This document shows, piece by piece, positions 17,069 to 26,752 of a DNA stretch of 36,755 nucleotides. The stretch's first letter is position 1. Each line of letters opens with the position of its first letter. Made by a program: the position numbers and the translations under genes. The stretch is from Candidatus Uhrbacteria bacterium (GTDB taxonomy: Bacteria > Patescibacteriota > Patescibacteriia > 2-12-FULL-60-25), in assembly GCA_009691315.1 (NCBI GenBank), contig SICT01000002.1, positions 1 through 36,755 on the forward strand. Direction: 5' to 3'. Below the pieces are notes generated by a model. It was given only the letters and a program-made list of their open reading frames with translations. It ran no database searches and was not told where the DNA came from.

Positions 17069-18983
17069 GAATTTTTCCAAGCGCGGTATTTTTTCTCCTT
17101 CCTCCAAACGAGGGCAGGTGCGTGAACGTGAAATTGAAAAGAGTCTGCAGGCAATTTATGAGGATCCGAATGGCAAGATGCCGAATTTAAGCAGGTTGGA
17201 TCGCAGACCTTCCCGCCGCATTCTGCATATTGGCTTGAGTTTTATCATCGCCTGCGCCGTGATCCTGTTTGGCATCCCGAGCGCTCTCCTCTTTTTTGCC
17301 GGTCAACTCGATTATCATGAAGCTGGCCTTGAGTTGTCTATTGCTGGTCCAACAGACATTTCGCTTGGAGAAAATCAGCGTTATGAAATTCATTGGTTTA
17401 ATGGTTCATCAAAACCATTGAGTCATGTGCAGATTCGATTGAATGCCCCGGCAGATTTTGTTATAGGATCATCTGAACCAGCGTTTACGGATCCAGCACT
17501 TCATGCACTTGCCCTTGGAATTTTAGCGCCTGGTACGCGCGGCCAGATGATCGTGCAGGGTGCCTTTACGGGGGCCCTCGGAACCAAAAATTCTTTGCAG
17601 GTGCAGGGCTCTTTTCGACCGGCCGGCTATGTCCGCGATTTTGGCGTCACAGCAGCGAAGACCGTCTCATACGCAAAAAGTGTGATTGAAATCCAGACGG
17701 ATTTTCCGGTTCAGGCTATTGCCGGTGATGTCGTGCCGTTACGCTACACGGTGATTAACACGGGAGACCAGCCTCTCTCAAATCTTCAAGCGCATATTCG
17801 TCTACCCACAGGTTTTGTTCCAGCATTAGCTACAGGCTCTATTTCGGTCCAGCAAGATATTTATATACCGCTGGAGAAAAATTTATCTGCGCATGCGCCT
17901 GTTCGTTTCCAGATCAGCGGTTCGTTTGCCGCGGGTGTTTCGGGGGATCGGGTTTTCGGGATTGAAATCGGCCGCCGTGATGCTCATGGAAATTTTCTCG
18001 CCGTACAAAAAACTGAGACACGTGTGTCCGTCGTGAGCGGAGATTTGACCCTGCATCTTGTCGTCAATGGAGCGGAGCATGGAGGGGTTGCGATTGTCCC
18101 AGGAGAGACATTGCACGCGACGTTGGGTTATCAGAATACGAGTCCAAAACATCTGAAAGGTCTCACATTGCAGATTGGATTTGAGTCGATCATCAATGGC
18201 CGTTCAGCCACAGGAACTTCGCTTATTTCCTGGAAGACCTTAGATGATGTGCTCAGCGGCGCGTCCTCAACCAAATCCCGCATGCAAACCATTCGCTATG
18301 GCAAAAAACAGATAGAGCAGCTAGAGGACTTGTCTCCACAAGCACAAGGATCCATCGATGTGGTGATTCCAACCCTTCCGGTCGCGAGTGGCACGCATGA
18401 TGCGCTGATTCGTCTTACTGCCCAGGGAGAAATTTCCGCCGTGGGAGAGGCGAAAGTCCGCCGCACGGTTTCCGCCGAACCGCTGACCGTTCAATATAAG
18501 AGCGATGCCCTGTTCACGGCACAAGCACAATATTTTAATGATGAAGGTGTGCCATTGGGTTTTGGACCGTTACCTCCGGTTGCTGGAAAAGCCACGGCTT
18601 ATAGGGTCGTTTGGAATATCAGCAAGAAATTTCATCCGCTTGAACAGATCTCGGTCAGCGCGGTTCTGCCCAGTATTGTTTCGTGGAGCGCGCGAACCTT
18701 TGTTGATAGCGGTTCCATGAGCTATGACTCGGTGTCGCGCACCGTGCGTTGGACGATTGATAAAATTCCGGACAATGCCAAAGAAGTTCAAGCCAGTTTT
18801 GAACTCCAGCTGACCCCAGCTCAAATTGATATCGGCCGCTTTGCCGCCCTTCTTGGTGCCACAAAATTTCAAGCTCAGGACCCGATTGCCACCAGTCTTA
18901 TTTCCAATACTCAGCCCGCCCTCACCACCGATTTACAATATGATGAAGGGGCGAAAGGGAAGGGAGTGGTTAGGAAGGAATAG
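17061..18983 (+). CDS. Membrane-anchored extracellular protein with Ig-like/DUF11-like repeats
   Basis: TM ILHIGLSFIIACAVILFGIPSALLFFAG followed by beta-rich repeats (VPLRYTVINTGDQPLSNLQAHIRLPTGFV, YRVVWNISKKFHPLEQISVSAVLPSIVSW). Confidence 0.65.
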   Translation: MNKNFSKRGIFSPSSKRGQVREREIEKSLQAIYEDPNGKMPNLSRLDRRPSRRILHIGLSFIIACAVILFGIPSALLFFAGQLDYHEAGLELSIAGPTDISLGENQRYEIHWFNGSSKPLSHVQIRLNAPADFVIGSSEPAFTDPALHALALGILAPGTRGQMIVQGAFTGALGTKNSLQVQGSFRPAGYVRDFGVTAAKTVSYAKSVIEIQTDFPVQAIAGDVVPLRYTVINTGDQPLSNLQAHIRLPTGFVPALATGSISVQQDIYIPLEKNLSAHAPVRFQISGSFAAGVSGDRVFGIEIGRRDAHGNFLAVQKTETRVSVVSGDLTLHLVVNGAEHGGVAIVPGETLHATLGYQNTSPKHLKGLTLQIGFESIINGRSATGTSLISWKTLDDVLSGASSTKSRMQTIRYGKKQIEQLEDLSPQAQGSIDVVIPTLPVASGTHDALIRLTAQGEISAVGEAKVRRTVSAEPLTVQYKSDALFTAQAQYFNDEGVPLGFGPLPPVAGKATAYRVVWNISKKFHPLEQISVSAVLPSIVSWSARTFVDSGSMSYDSVSRTVRWTIDKIPDNAKEVQASFELQLTPAQIDIGRFAALLGATKFQAQDPIATSLISNTQPALTTDLQYDEGAKGKGVVRKE

Positions 18984-19143
18984 ACGAAGAGATTGGAAGA
19001 CCTGGGTAGTCGGTGAATACCTGGTCATGGTGTCCACCCGCGAACGCCCTCATTATCTCGTCGAAATCCACCATGCGGTTTTGAGTCACAACATGCGCGA
19101 AGTTTTTAAAGGGATTTGGCAGGATATTGAGAAGGGGATCTAG
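18940..19143 (+). CDS. Short ORF, possibly a remnant C-terminal regulatory domain (TrmB-like resemblance)
   Basis: WVVGEYLVMVSTRERPHYLVEIHHAVLSHNMREVFKGIWQDIEKG; overlaps the 3' end of the preceding gene. Confidence 0.3.
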   Translation: MMKGRKGREWLGRNRRRDWKTWVVGEYLVMVSTRERPHYLVEIHHAVLSHNMREVFKGIWQDIEKGI

Positions 19144-19187
19144 ATTCCTGCGGTTCGACTGAGCTCACCGAAGTCCTTCGCAGGAAT
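19144..19187. repeat. REP-like hairpin element
   Basis: attcctgcggttcgactgagctcaccgaagtccttcgcaggaat, termini attcctgcg/cgcaggaat. Confidence 0.65.
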
Positions 19188-19231
19188 GACACAGATTTAT
19201 CCCCAGAGAGAAGTGTGCTATTATAGGCCGC

Positions 19232-20539
19232 ATGTCTCCTCAAGGACGCCGTCGCCCTCACGTTGTTCCTATCACCGCGCCATCATTTCCGATGCTTCCG
19301 CGGCCGCGTGTTTATAAAACCATTGCTTATAGTTTCATTGCACTCGTAGTTGTGGTCGTGATCGGGGTTTTGTGGTTGTCATCGGTACGCGCGGATATCA
19401 CGGTTCACGCTAAAAAAGAATCTGCCAGATTTGATGGCACGGTCGCGGTAGCCAAATCTCCAGACCAAGGACAGATCGCCGGACGCGTGGTGCAGGGTGT
19501 GTTTGAAAAGATTCAGGAGTTCCGCGTGGAGGAGCTCGTGGCTTCTTCTACGGCTGCAGCGGCAACTGTCCCTGCGCCAGTGGTCACTTCGCCTCCGGTC
19601 GAATCAAGCGTGCTGGCGAAAGGCACGGTGCGGATCATTAACAAGTATTCAAAAGCTCAAACCTTGGTGAAAAAAACTCGTTTACTCACCTCTGATCAAA
19701 AGTTATATCGGATTGGCGAGACGGTGGTCATTGAGTCAGGCAAAGAAGTGAGCGTCGTTGCTTATGCCGATCAAGCCGGGTCTCAATATGCGATCGGTCC
19801 TACAAAATTTACCATCCCAGGTTTGTTTGTGGATTTACAACAATATATTTATGCCGTCTCGGACAGCGGATTTGTCACGATTCCATTACCTAAGATTCAT
19901 CCGGCAACAGGTTTGCCGACAAGTGAAGCGGCATCTACTCCATCTGCTCCAGCGGTGACAAAGAAGAGTGGAAAAACAATCACCCAAGCAGAAGTGGATG
20001 AGGCACAACGGAGATTGATGGATGCGGTTTTTGAACAAGCGAAAAAATCTTTGGCCGTGGAACTGACAGACAGCAAGTTTGGTGAAGTCGTTTATCTCGT
20101 GAAGCCTTTGGAGAAAAAAACCAATGCTTCCGCCGGCCAATCGGCAGAAACATTTCTCGCTTCCGTAAAGCTGGATGTCACAGCGGTGTATTATCCCAAG
20201 GACGACATGCTTGCCTTTATCCGATCGAAATTAAAAGAAAAAATTCCCGAGGGTCGTGAGCTCATGCCTTTTGATCAAACCATTGTCAGCTATCGTGTAC
20301 AATCCGCTGATGCGAAAGGAGAAACGGCAGTTATTCAGGCCGGGGTCGATGGTGGTTATCGGTTGACTCCGACCAGCCCACTTCTTGATAAATCGCTCGT
20401 TGCAGGAAAATCAGAAGCAGAAGCCGTCAACGCCCTACGTTCCATTTCTGGAGTGGAAAACGTGACGATCATCATGCATCCGCGTTGGTTTGGAAAACTG
20501 CCAAGTTTAAAAGATCATATTGAAATTAAAGTTGAATAG
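19232..20539 (+). CDS. Baseplate-J-like membrane-anchored protein
   Basis: TM; VRIINKYSKAQTLVKKTRLLTSDQKLYRIGETVVIESGKEVSVVAYADQAGSQYAIGPTKFTIPGL. Confidence 0.65.
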   Translation: MSPQGRRRPHVVPITAPSFPMLPRPRVYKTIAYSFIALVVVVVIGVLWLSSVRADITVHAKKESARFDGTVAVAKSPDQGQIAGRVVQGVFEKIQEFRVEELVASSTAAAATVPAPVVTSPPVESSVLAKGTVRIINKYSKAQTLVKKTRLLTSDQKLYRIGETVVIESGKEVSVVAYADQAGSQYAIGPTKFTIPGLFVDLQQYIYAVSDSGFVTIPLPKIHPATGLPTSEAASTPSAPAVTKKSGKTITQAEVDEAQRRLMDAVFEQAKKSLAVELTDSKFGEVVYLVKPLEKKTNASAGQSAETFLASVKLDVTAVYYPKDDMLAFIRSKLKEKIPEGRELMPFDQTIVSYRVQSADAKGETAVIQAGVDGGYRLTPTSPLLDKSLVAGKSEAEAVNALRSISGVENVTIIMHPRWFGKLPSLKDHIEIKVE

Positions 20540-20585
20540 AGCTTTACGAAAACGTGAAAAATTGCGAAGATGCAAAAATCGTATT

Positions 20586-22382
20586 ATGGATTATCCTATT
20601 GAATTTCGTCGCCATAGTGCGGCGCATGTCATGGCCGCGGCGATCAAGCAGTTGTTTCCCGAGGCCAAGTTTGGCGTTGGGCCTGTGGTTGAACATGGAT
20701 TTTATTATGATATTGATATTGGACGGCCGGTGACAGCAGAAGATCTAAAAGCGATTCAAAAAGGGATGCAGAAGATCGTCAATCAAAATCCAGCTTTTGT
20801 GCGTGAGGAGGTGGATATTGATGATGCCATTAAATTGTTTGACGAACTTGGTCAAACATACAAATTGGAATTATTAAACGATTTAAAAACGAAAGGCACA
20901 ACAAAGGTGAGCGTGGAAGAAGCGCAAGACATTGATCCGCAAAATGTGGGAAGCGTGACTCTTTATCGCACCGCTGAATTTGTCGATCTCTGTCGTGGGC
21001 CGCATGTCACCGAAGCAAAAGATATTGGCGTGTGGAAATTGCATAAAGTAGCCGGCGCCTATTGGCGTGGCAAAGAAACCAATCCGCAGATGCAACGCAT
21101 TTACGGTTTATGTTTTGCGACCAAAGAAGAATTGGCTGAATACGAAGCCATGGTGATTGAGGCAGAGAAGCGAGATCATCGAAAATTGGGTCAGGAGCTC
21201 GAGTTGTTTCATATTGATGAAATGGTGGGTAAGGGGTTGGTGCTGTGGTTGCCGAAAGGGGCGGCGGTTCGTCAGCAAGTCGAAAATTTAGCTATGGAGA
21301 TGGAGGGGGAGTATGGATATGAACGAGTGGTGACACCGCATATCGCGAAAGAAGAGCTGTTTCTAACCTCAGGCCATCTTCCATATTATAAAGATGACAT
21401 GTATCCAGCCATGGTTATGGATGATGGGACTTATTATATGAAGGCCATGAACTGTCCGCATCATCATATTATTTATCGGCACAAGCCGCGCAGTTATCGA
21501 GAGCTGCCGGTCCGTTTGGCAGAATATGGGACGGTTTATCGCAATGAGCGATCTGGGACTTTGGCAGGGTTGTTGCGTGTTCGCGCGCTGGCCATGAATG
21601 ATGCGCACATCTATTGTCGCAAAGATCAAATCAAAGACGAATTTAAACGCGTGATGGAATTGACCATGGGTTATTTTAAGATTTTTGGTTTGGAAAATTT
21701 TTGGTTTCGGTTGTCTAAGTGGAGTCCGGATCACCTAGATAAATATGTGAATGAACCGGATAATTGGGAGTATAGCCAAAACGTATTGCGTGAAGTCTTG
21801 ATCGAGATGGATGTGCCGTTTAAGGAAATAGACAATGAAGCGGCGTTTTATGGGCCAAAGGTTGATGTGATGTTTAAGTCTGTTATTGGGCGTGAAGAGA
21901 CGATGTCCACGGTTCAGCTCGATTTCATCGCTAAAACCAGATTTGGTTTGGAGTACACGGATGAAAAAGGGGAGAAGAATGGAGAAATTTTCGTGATTCA
22001 TCGAGCGCCTCTTTCGACACATGAGCGATTCATGGCATTTTTAATCGAGCACTATGCCGGAGCTTTCCCGCTCTGGCTCGCCCCCGTTCAAATTGCGGTT
22101 TTACCGGTGGCCGATCGCCACGTGGAATTTGCGCAATCACTTGCCAAAGAATTGTCAGCTCTCGGGCTGCGTGTGAGCGTGGATGACTCAACCGAGTCTG
22201 TGGGCAAAAAAATTCGCAACGCGGAGAAACAGAAATATCCACGTATGTTGGTCGTGGGGGATCGGGAAGCCGGTGGGGGAGCTCTTACCGTTCGTATCCA
22301 TGGAGAGCCAGATCAACAAGAGATATCAAAAGAAGAATTTATCAAAAAGTCGCTTCACGAAATTAAGTCACGCACCGCTTAA
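20586..22382 (+). CDS. thrS: Threonyl-tRNA synthetase lacking the N-terminal TGS domain
   Basis: RRHSAAHVMAAAIKQLFP, GFYYDID, VDLCRGPHV, MNCPHHHIIYRHKPRSYRELPVRLAEYGTVYRNERSGTLAGLLRVRALAMNDAHIYC. Confidence 0.97.
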   Translation: MDYPIEFRRHSAAHVMAAAIKQLFPEAKFGVGPVVEHGFYYDIDIGRPVTAEDLKAIQKGMQKIVNQNPAFVREEVDIDDAIKLFDELGQTYKLELLNDLKTKGTTKVSVEEAQDIDPQNVGSVTLYRTAEFVDLCRGPHVTEAKDIGVWKLHKVAGAYWRGKETNPQMQRIYGLCFATKEELAEYEAMVIEAEKRDHRKLGQELELFHIDEMVGKGLVLWLPKGAAVRQQVENLAMEMEGEYGYERVVTPHIAKEELFLTSGHLPYYKDDMYPAMVMDDGTYYMKAMNCPHHHIIYRHKPRSYRELPVRLAEYGTVYRNERSGTLAGLLRVRALAMNDAHIYCRKDQIKDEFKRVMELTMGYFKIFGLENFWFRLSKWSPDHLDKYVNEPDNWEYSQNVLREVLIEMDVPFKEIDNEAAFYGPKVDVMFKSVIGREETMSTVQLDFIAKTRFGLEYTDEKGEKNGEIFVIHRAPLSTHERFMAFLIEHYAGAFPLWLAPVQIAVLPVADRHVEFAQSLAKELSALGLRVSVDDSTESVGKKIRNAEKQKYPRMLVVGDREAGGGALTVRIHGEPDQQEISKEEFIKKSLHEIKSRTA

Positions 22383-22386
22383 ATCA

Positions 22387-22413
22387 AAACTCCCCACTGA
22401 AGGGGAGTTTTTG
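22387..22413 (+). terminator. Intrinsic terminator after thrS
   Basis: aaaactccccactgaaggggagttttt. Confidence 0.85.
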
Positions 22414-22421
22414 TTTTTATG

Positions 22422-22775
22422 TTAAGCGGCCGCTCGATGTCCAGCTTCCCAACCCCATTTGTCCAAAGCTTCTTTGCATTTCACGATTTGGGCATCACGA
22501 TCATTGGCCAGTTCATCAAGCTCTCCTTGAAGAAAGAATCGTTCCTCTGCGGTTGCACCTACCAGTTGTGTTTCTAGCACAGTTCTTTTTGCTTCAGGAC
22601 TGGTTTGAGTCTTCAGCATATCGAGCAATCCTTCTGCCGGAATTCCTTCTTTTTGTCCGCGGCGGGCTTCACCCGCTTGGAAGAATGCATGTTCTTGCTT
22701 GGAAAAAGACGGTTTAGGTGGTTGACCTGATTGATCTGATTGTGGCATCGCTTCTGCGGCATTTCCTTGCATCAT
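22422..22775 (-). CDS. Small alpha-helical hypothetical protein, paralog of next ORF
   Basis: LVGATAEERFFLQGELDELANDRDAQIVKCKEALDKWG. Confidence 0.55.
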   Translation of the reverse strand: MMQGNAAEAMPQSDQSGQPPKPSFSKQEHAFFQAGEARRGQKEGIPAEGLLDMLKTQTSPEAKRTVLETQLVGATAEERFFLQGELDELANDRDAQIVKCKEALDKWGWEAGHRAAA

Positions 22776-22815
22776 ATTTTTAGTGAAAGTGAAGAGTAAG
22801 ATTTTTTTAGATATT

Positions 22816-23217
22816 TTATCCTATGGTTTGCGGACCCCATTTCACGATGGCTTTGGCTAAAATTTTAAGGGATGATGCGTCTTGTAGATAGTGCGTTTTT
22901 AGAGACAGAGCTTCTTCTAGATCGCCTTTGACAAAGAAAATATCTTCCTGACTTGCTCCCGGCAAATGCTTCTGCAGGAGATTTATTTTGTCTTGATTCA
23001 TGTCGCCTCCCGCATCAAAAGTTTTATAAGATTGCAAGATTTGCTTCGTCTGCATTGCGAGCAATGCTTTCTCTTCAACAGTCGCCGGTCTACTTTGAGC
23101 CGCTTCTTTATTTGCGGCACGAGCGATTCCCTCGATGACTTTTAGGTTTTTGTGTTTTGGATGACCGACGGGAGATTCGGATTCTCTATTCAGAGGCATC
23201 GCTCTTTCTTGGGGCAT
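22816..23217 (-). CDS. Small alpha-helical hypothetical protein, paralog of previous ORF
   Basis: LPGASQEDIFFVKGDLEEALSLKTHYLQDASSLKILAKAIVKWG. Confidence 0.55.
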   Translation of the reverse strand: MPQERAMPLNRESESPVGHPKHKNLKVIEGIARAANKEAAQSRPATVEEKALLAMQTKQILQSYKTFDAGGDMNQDKINLLQKHLPGASQEDIFFVKGDLEEALSLKTHYLQDASSLKILAKAIVKWGPQTIG

Positions 23218-23317
23218 AAAATTTTTTGAAATAATTATACACATAGGATAGCAGTTTTTTTGTCAAGTGTCAATGTGGAAAAATAAAAAAACCTTTAGCC
23301 GAAGCGGCAAAAGGCAG

Positions 23318-23926
23318 CTAAAAGATCTTATTCCACACCCACACCAGGATTTTTCCCAGCCAGTGGCGGGGGATTTCCTCGTGCGAATTGATCGGCGGTT
23401 GGGGTTGATCCCCTGTCGATCGAACTTCGTTCATTGGCTGAGGAATCGTTTCCTGGTAGGGAGGTGAGGCTGGAGATTCCTCTAGACAAATGAAGTCGAT
23501 CGTCAACTGCTCCAGGCGGATTTCTCCGCGCATGGGGGCAGTGATGAACTGGCGGAAGATTCCAGGTCGTTTGGGCGCAGGTTCAGCTCCGTGGAGTAGA
23601 TCCTCGCCATCTTGCCAGCAGACATCTCCATCTGCTCGCATTTTCCCTTTGAACACCGAACCTTCGGTATCCTTGGGAAGATACAGCCAGTAGCCTGATC
23701 CTTGCGGGACGATCAGTCGTCCTGCTCGGTTCCGTCTGGTGAAGTCATGAGCCGGACCGATATCCAGGCTCCTTCCGTCACTCAGCCACAGCGCGTCATC
23801 CTCTCCCGCTCGAAGAACGAGATACATTCTTGGTTGTCCCAGGTCTGCACCGTAGGACACCTCGATCTGGAGAGAAGCGCGAGAAGGCGGCGAGACTGCC
23901 ACTGTTACGCTTGCTCTTGGTTGCAT
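23318..23926 (-). CDS. Orphan hypothetical protein with strong SD
   Basis: aaaggaggtggcggacATGcaacc on the minus strand. Confidence 0.6.
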   Translation of the reverse strand: MQPRASVTVAVSPPSRASLQIEVSYGADLGQPRMYLVLRAGEDDALWLSDGRSLDIGPAHDFTRRNRAGRLIVPQGSGYWLYLPKDTEGSVFKGKMRADGDVCWQDGEDLLHGAEPAPKRPGIFRQFITAPMRGEIRLEQLTIDFICLEESPASPPYQETIPQPMNEVRSTGDQPQPPINSHEEIPRHWLGKILVWVWNKIF

Positions 23927-23969
23927 GTCCGCCACCTCCTTTCTTTGAAGACGATTGGTCGGACGGATG

Positions 23970-23998
23970 AACCTATCAACCCCTGAGAAGTCTGTCAA
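23970..23998 (-). promoter_or_regulatory. sigma70-like promoter TTGACA-17-TAGGTT
   Basis: minus strand ttgaca gacttctcaggggttga taggtt, overlapping the 3' end of the upstream gene. Confidence 0.6.
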
Positions 23999-24410
23999 GA
24001 CTCTCTAGGATGTGCTCCTTCATTAAATCTACTCCCAATTCTTTGTGAATGAAAGGTGTAATATCATGCGCAAGTTTTGCACGCAGAGCATGAGCTAAAT
24101 CCGGTCGCATAATCGTATCAATGCGTTTGATATTTTTTGTTCGGCACAGGGTCTCAATTTTTTCTTTCATTAAATGCACAAAATGATGAAGCCGCTCGTC
24201 ATCATTCGGTTCCGTGCCGCTTCGAGAGCCACCATGATCTCCATTGACAAAAGCCCCCTCGCGATCACTCTTCTGTTCATGCGGAGTCACTAACTGATCA
24301 AGCTCTTCCAGCGTCTCAAGATGCACCAGCCAGAATTGTGCATGCACATGATCTGCCAGGACGATTAGCGTTGGCTCAGAAAAATGTTGGAGATGTTTGG
24401 GGAGTTGCAT
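23976..24410 (-). CDS. Host-attachment-protein-like (eRF1-like fold) protein
   Basis: TLIVLADHVHAQFWLVHLETLEELDQLVTPHEQKSDREG…DDERLHHFVHLMKEKIETL. Confidence 0.55.
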   Translation of the reverse strand: MQLPKHLQHFSEPTLIVLADHVHAQFWLVHLETLEELDQLVTPHEQKSDREGAFVNGDHGGSRSGTEPNDDERLHHFVHLMKEKIETLCRTKNIKRIDTIMRPDLAHALRAKLAHDITPFIHKELGVDLMKEHILESLDRLLRG

Positions 24411-24418
24411 AGAAAATA

Positions 24419-25015
24419 TTATGTTATTTCATGATGAGTAAGACAACGGGCTTCATAGGTGACACCATCGGCCAGATCATCGATCAGCACTTGTGGATCA
24501 TGGATGGGGACTGGTTTGCCATGGCGCAAGCGTTGCGTACGGGTGGCATTATATTGCCGGCACACACTGCAGACCGCGCGTGAACGTTGAATGATCGTCT
24601 CGGGCAGCGCCATGATGGCTTGGGACGTGGGAAACATTTGCCCGCGGAAATCATTGTCCAAACCGGAAATCAGGATAGTTTTTCCACGGCGCAGCTCTGT
24701 TTCTAGTAACGACACGATCTCTGTGGGGAAAAATTGTACCTCATCAATCCCAATCACGAGTTTAGCATCAATCGCATCCCGAATGGCAGAGAAGTCGTTA
24801 ATGTTGATGGCGATAGCGTCATGCAGGAGTCCGCCTCGGGATTGAACCGTTGGAGTTCTGGTATCAATCGACGGCCTCAGACAGATGAGGGGGATCTGCT
24901 GTTCGCGAAAAATTTGCAGATGGCGCACGAGTTCCAATGTCTTTCCGCAGGCCATGGGGCCGGTAAAAAAGGTGAGGGAACCTTGATGCGGAGCGAGGGT
25001 TTGAGCCGTCACCAT
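24419..25015 (-). CDS. tdk: Thymidine kinase
   Basis: GSLTFFTGPMACGKTLELVRHL, VIGIDEVQFFP, ISGLDNDFRGQMFPTSQAIMALPE, VCSVCRQYNATRTQRL. Confidence 0.95.
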   Translation of the reverse strand: MVTAQTLAPHQGSLTFFTGPMACGKTLELVRHLQIFREQQIPLICLRPSIDTRTPTVQSRGGLLHDAIAININDFSAIRDAIDAKLVIGIDEVQFFPTEIVSLLETELRRGKTILISGLDNDFRGQMFPTSQAIMALPETIIQRSRAVCSVCRQYNATRTQRLRHGKPVPIHDPQVLIDDLADGVTYEARCLTHHEIT

Positions 25016-25104
25016 AGATCGGCTACAGGATAGCACAATCCATGACTTGACAAAAAGGATTTTTTCAGCGACGCTTAGGATCGTTCTTCAAACAGGAGTG
25101 ACCC

Positions 25105-25506
25105 ATGTCAGCCGTATCTGATTTGGGGCCGCTCTTGCTCGAGCGGTCCTTGCCTTTAATTGAGCGCGTGCGCTTTGATGGAAAAGCCGACGGAGGGCTA
25201 CAGATCCGCGTGTGCGCCAAGAGCCCAGATTTCCGTCCTGGGGCACTCACGGATGTGCATGTCCTAACGGAAATTGTGGTCGACGTTTCAAAAAGAGAGC
25301 CGCGATTTGTCATGGGCCAGCTCATCTTGGTCCAGACGCAAGAGGCGCGAGGACTGATGTACTCGTACCACTTTATCCCGGGGCAGGCGGATATTCTCGC
25401 CGACATCCATTTCGTCGGTGTTTGCCCCTGGTGCAACATCAAAGAGTTGCGTTTTTTACACGGGGCTGGAATAGCCCAGTTCCCCAATCACTTCTTCTGT
25501 TCTTAA
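25105..25506 (+). CDS. Orphan hypothetical protein with SD
   Basis: aacaggagtgacccATG; terminator-like hairpin gcccctccaaactggagaggc directly downstream. Confidence 0.55.
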   Translation: MSAVSDLGPLLLERSLPLIERVRFDGKADGGLQIRVCAKSPDFRPGALTDVHVLTEIVVDVSKREPRFVMGQLILVQTQEARGLMYSYHFIPGQADILADIHFVGVCPWCNIKELRFLHGAGIAQFPNHFFCS

Positions 25507-25537
25507 AAGCCCCTCCAAACTGGAGAGGCATTTTTAA
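25505..25537 (+). terminator. Intrinsic terminator
   Basis: aaaagcccctccaaactggagaggcattttta. Confidence 0.75.
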
Positions 25538-25553
25538 TTCTATTTACGTTTCT

Positions 25554-26672
25554 TTATTCGATCTCAGCAGCAACCAGGGCAATATCATCTGTTTCAGCAC
25601 CTGGCTTGTCGTGCTGACTTAACATGTCTAAAGACTCAGTCAAAGGAAAATTAATCTTCACGCCTGAGCTTTGGCTTTGTGGAAAGGCTTCGCTCATGGC
25701 TTGCAGATCCATTTCTTCGCCATCACCTGCGCGGAATTTTTTCTCAAGTCCATCTGTTGCTAGAAGAATTTTGTCGCCCTTTTTGACTCGGCGAATGGTT
25801 AAAGAGGGGATGGCTAACTGATCATCACCACCTAAACATGCGACCATACTGCGTTTAAGTTCGCTATAAGTCACTTCTTTTTTGCCAATTTTAAACGTGG
25901 CTGTTGGATTTTGTTTTAGGTCTTCTAGCTGAGACGGCGTGATCATGCCGCGGGTCAGAAGAACATTCAGCAAAGAATCTTCGATGGTTGATTGCACGAA
26001 TTCTCCGGTCGCCTGTTTATATTTAAACGCTCGACTATCTCCAACATTGATGGAGATATGCCACTTGCTACCGTCTGGAGCGGTGTGAACAAGCCCAGTG
26101 CACAACGTCGCCTTGCCACCAGTCTCACGCACCTTAGCATTTATATTGATCGCCGCGTTCATTAAAGAAAAAGATTTTCTTGCCATCTCAGGATCCACTT
26201 TCATGATCCCTTGAATACGTTTTTCAAGTTCTTCTGTTAGTCCAGGAAAATCATGCCCGTATTTTTGTTTTTGTAAAGCAGTCATCTGCTCCACTAATTC
26301 TTTATCATCTAAAACCGAGGTGGCAGTCAAGGCGTCTTCATAGCTCATTGGAAAGTCATCTGCCAAAATCGCGCTGGCATCAGCTCCCTCGGTTTTTCCT
26401 TCTTTCTCACCCAAGCCATCGGTGACACCAACCAGACCCGTTTTTGGATCCACGATTATATTATCTTGATTTCGATTTTCACGATTTCCACGACGCTCAG
26501 GTTTTTTTGCAATCGTGGCCGCCACCTTCATCCCTTCAAAACCAGGCACCCAAAAAGCCGGGATGTTGGCTTTATAGCGGATTTCCTCGAGCGCCTCATC
26601 ACGACTCAATGATCGACCGCGTACATCAGGTTTTTCTTTACTCACCTTGATAGCTTGATCGTAGATGCTCAT
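25554..26672 (-). CDS. PP2C-family serine/threonine phosphatase
   Basis: NQDNIIVDPKTGLVGVTDGLG, WHISINVGDSRAFKYKQATGEF, KGDKILLATDGLEKKF, ETDDIALVAAEI. Confidence 0.85.
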   Translation of the reverse strand: MSIYDQAIKVSKEKPDVRGRSLSRDEALEEIRYKANIPAFWVPGFEGMKVAATIAKKPERRGNRENRNQDNIIVDPKTGLVGVTDGLGEKEGKTEGADASAILADDFPMSYEDALTATSVLDDKELVEQMTALQKQKYGHDFPGLTEELEKRIQGIMKVDPEMARKSFSLMNAAININAKVRETGGKATLCTGLVHTAPDGSKWHISINVGDSRAFKYKQATGEFVQSTIEDSLLNVLLTRGMITPSQLEDLKQNPTATFKIGKKEVTYSELKRSMVACLGGDDQLAIPSLTIRRVKKGDKILLATDGLEKKFRAGDGEEMDLQAMSEAFPQSQSSGVKINFPLTESLDMLSQHDKPGAETDDIALVAAEIE

Positions 26673-26701
26673 AAGAGAAAATGAATGATTTCTAAGAAGA
26701 A

Positions 26702-26730
26702 ATAATATCAGAAAAATAACCTTTTGTCAA
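26702..26730 (-). promoter_or_regulatory. sigma70-like promoter TTGACA-17-TATTAT for PP2C gene
   Basis: minus strand ttgaca aaaggttatttttctga tattat. Confidence 0.75.
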
Positions 26731-26752
26731 CTCGTTTACAGCATATTTTTTA

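Noticed and set aside
25065-25487. 140-aa minus-strand ORF opposite 25105-25506
   Set aside because: The plus-strand ORF has an SD and terminator; the antisense frame has neither.
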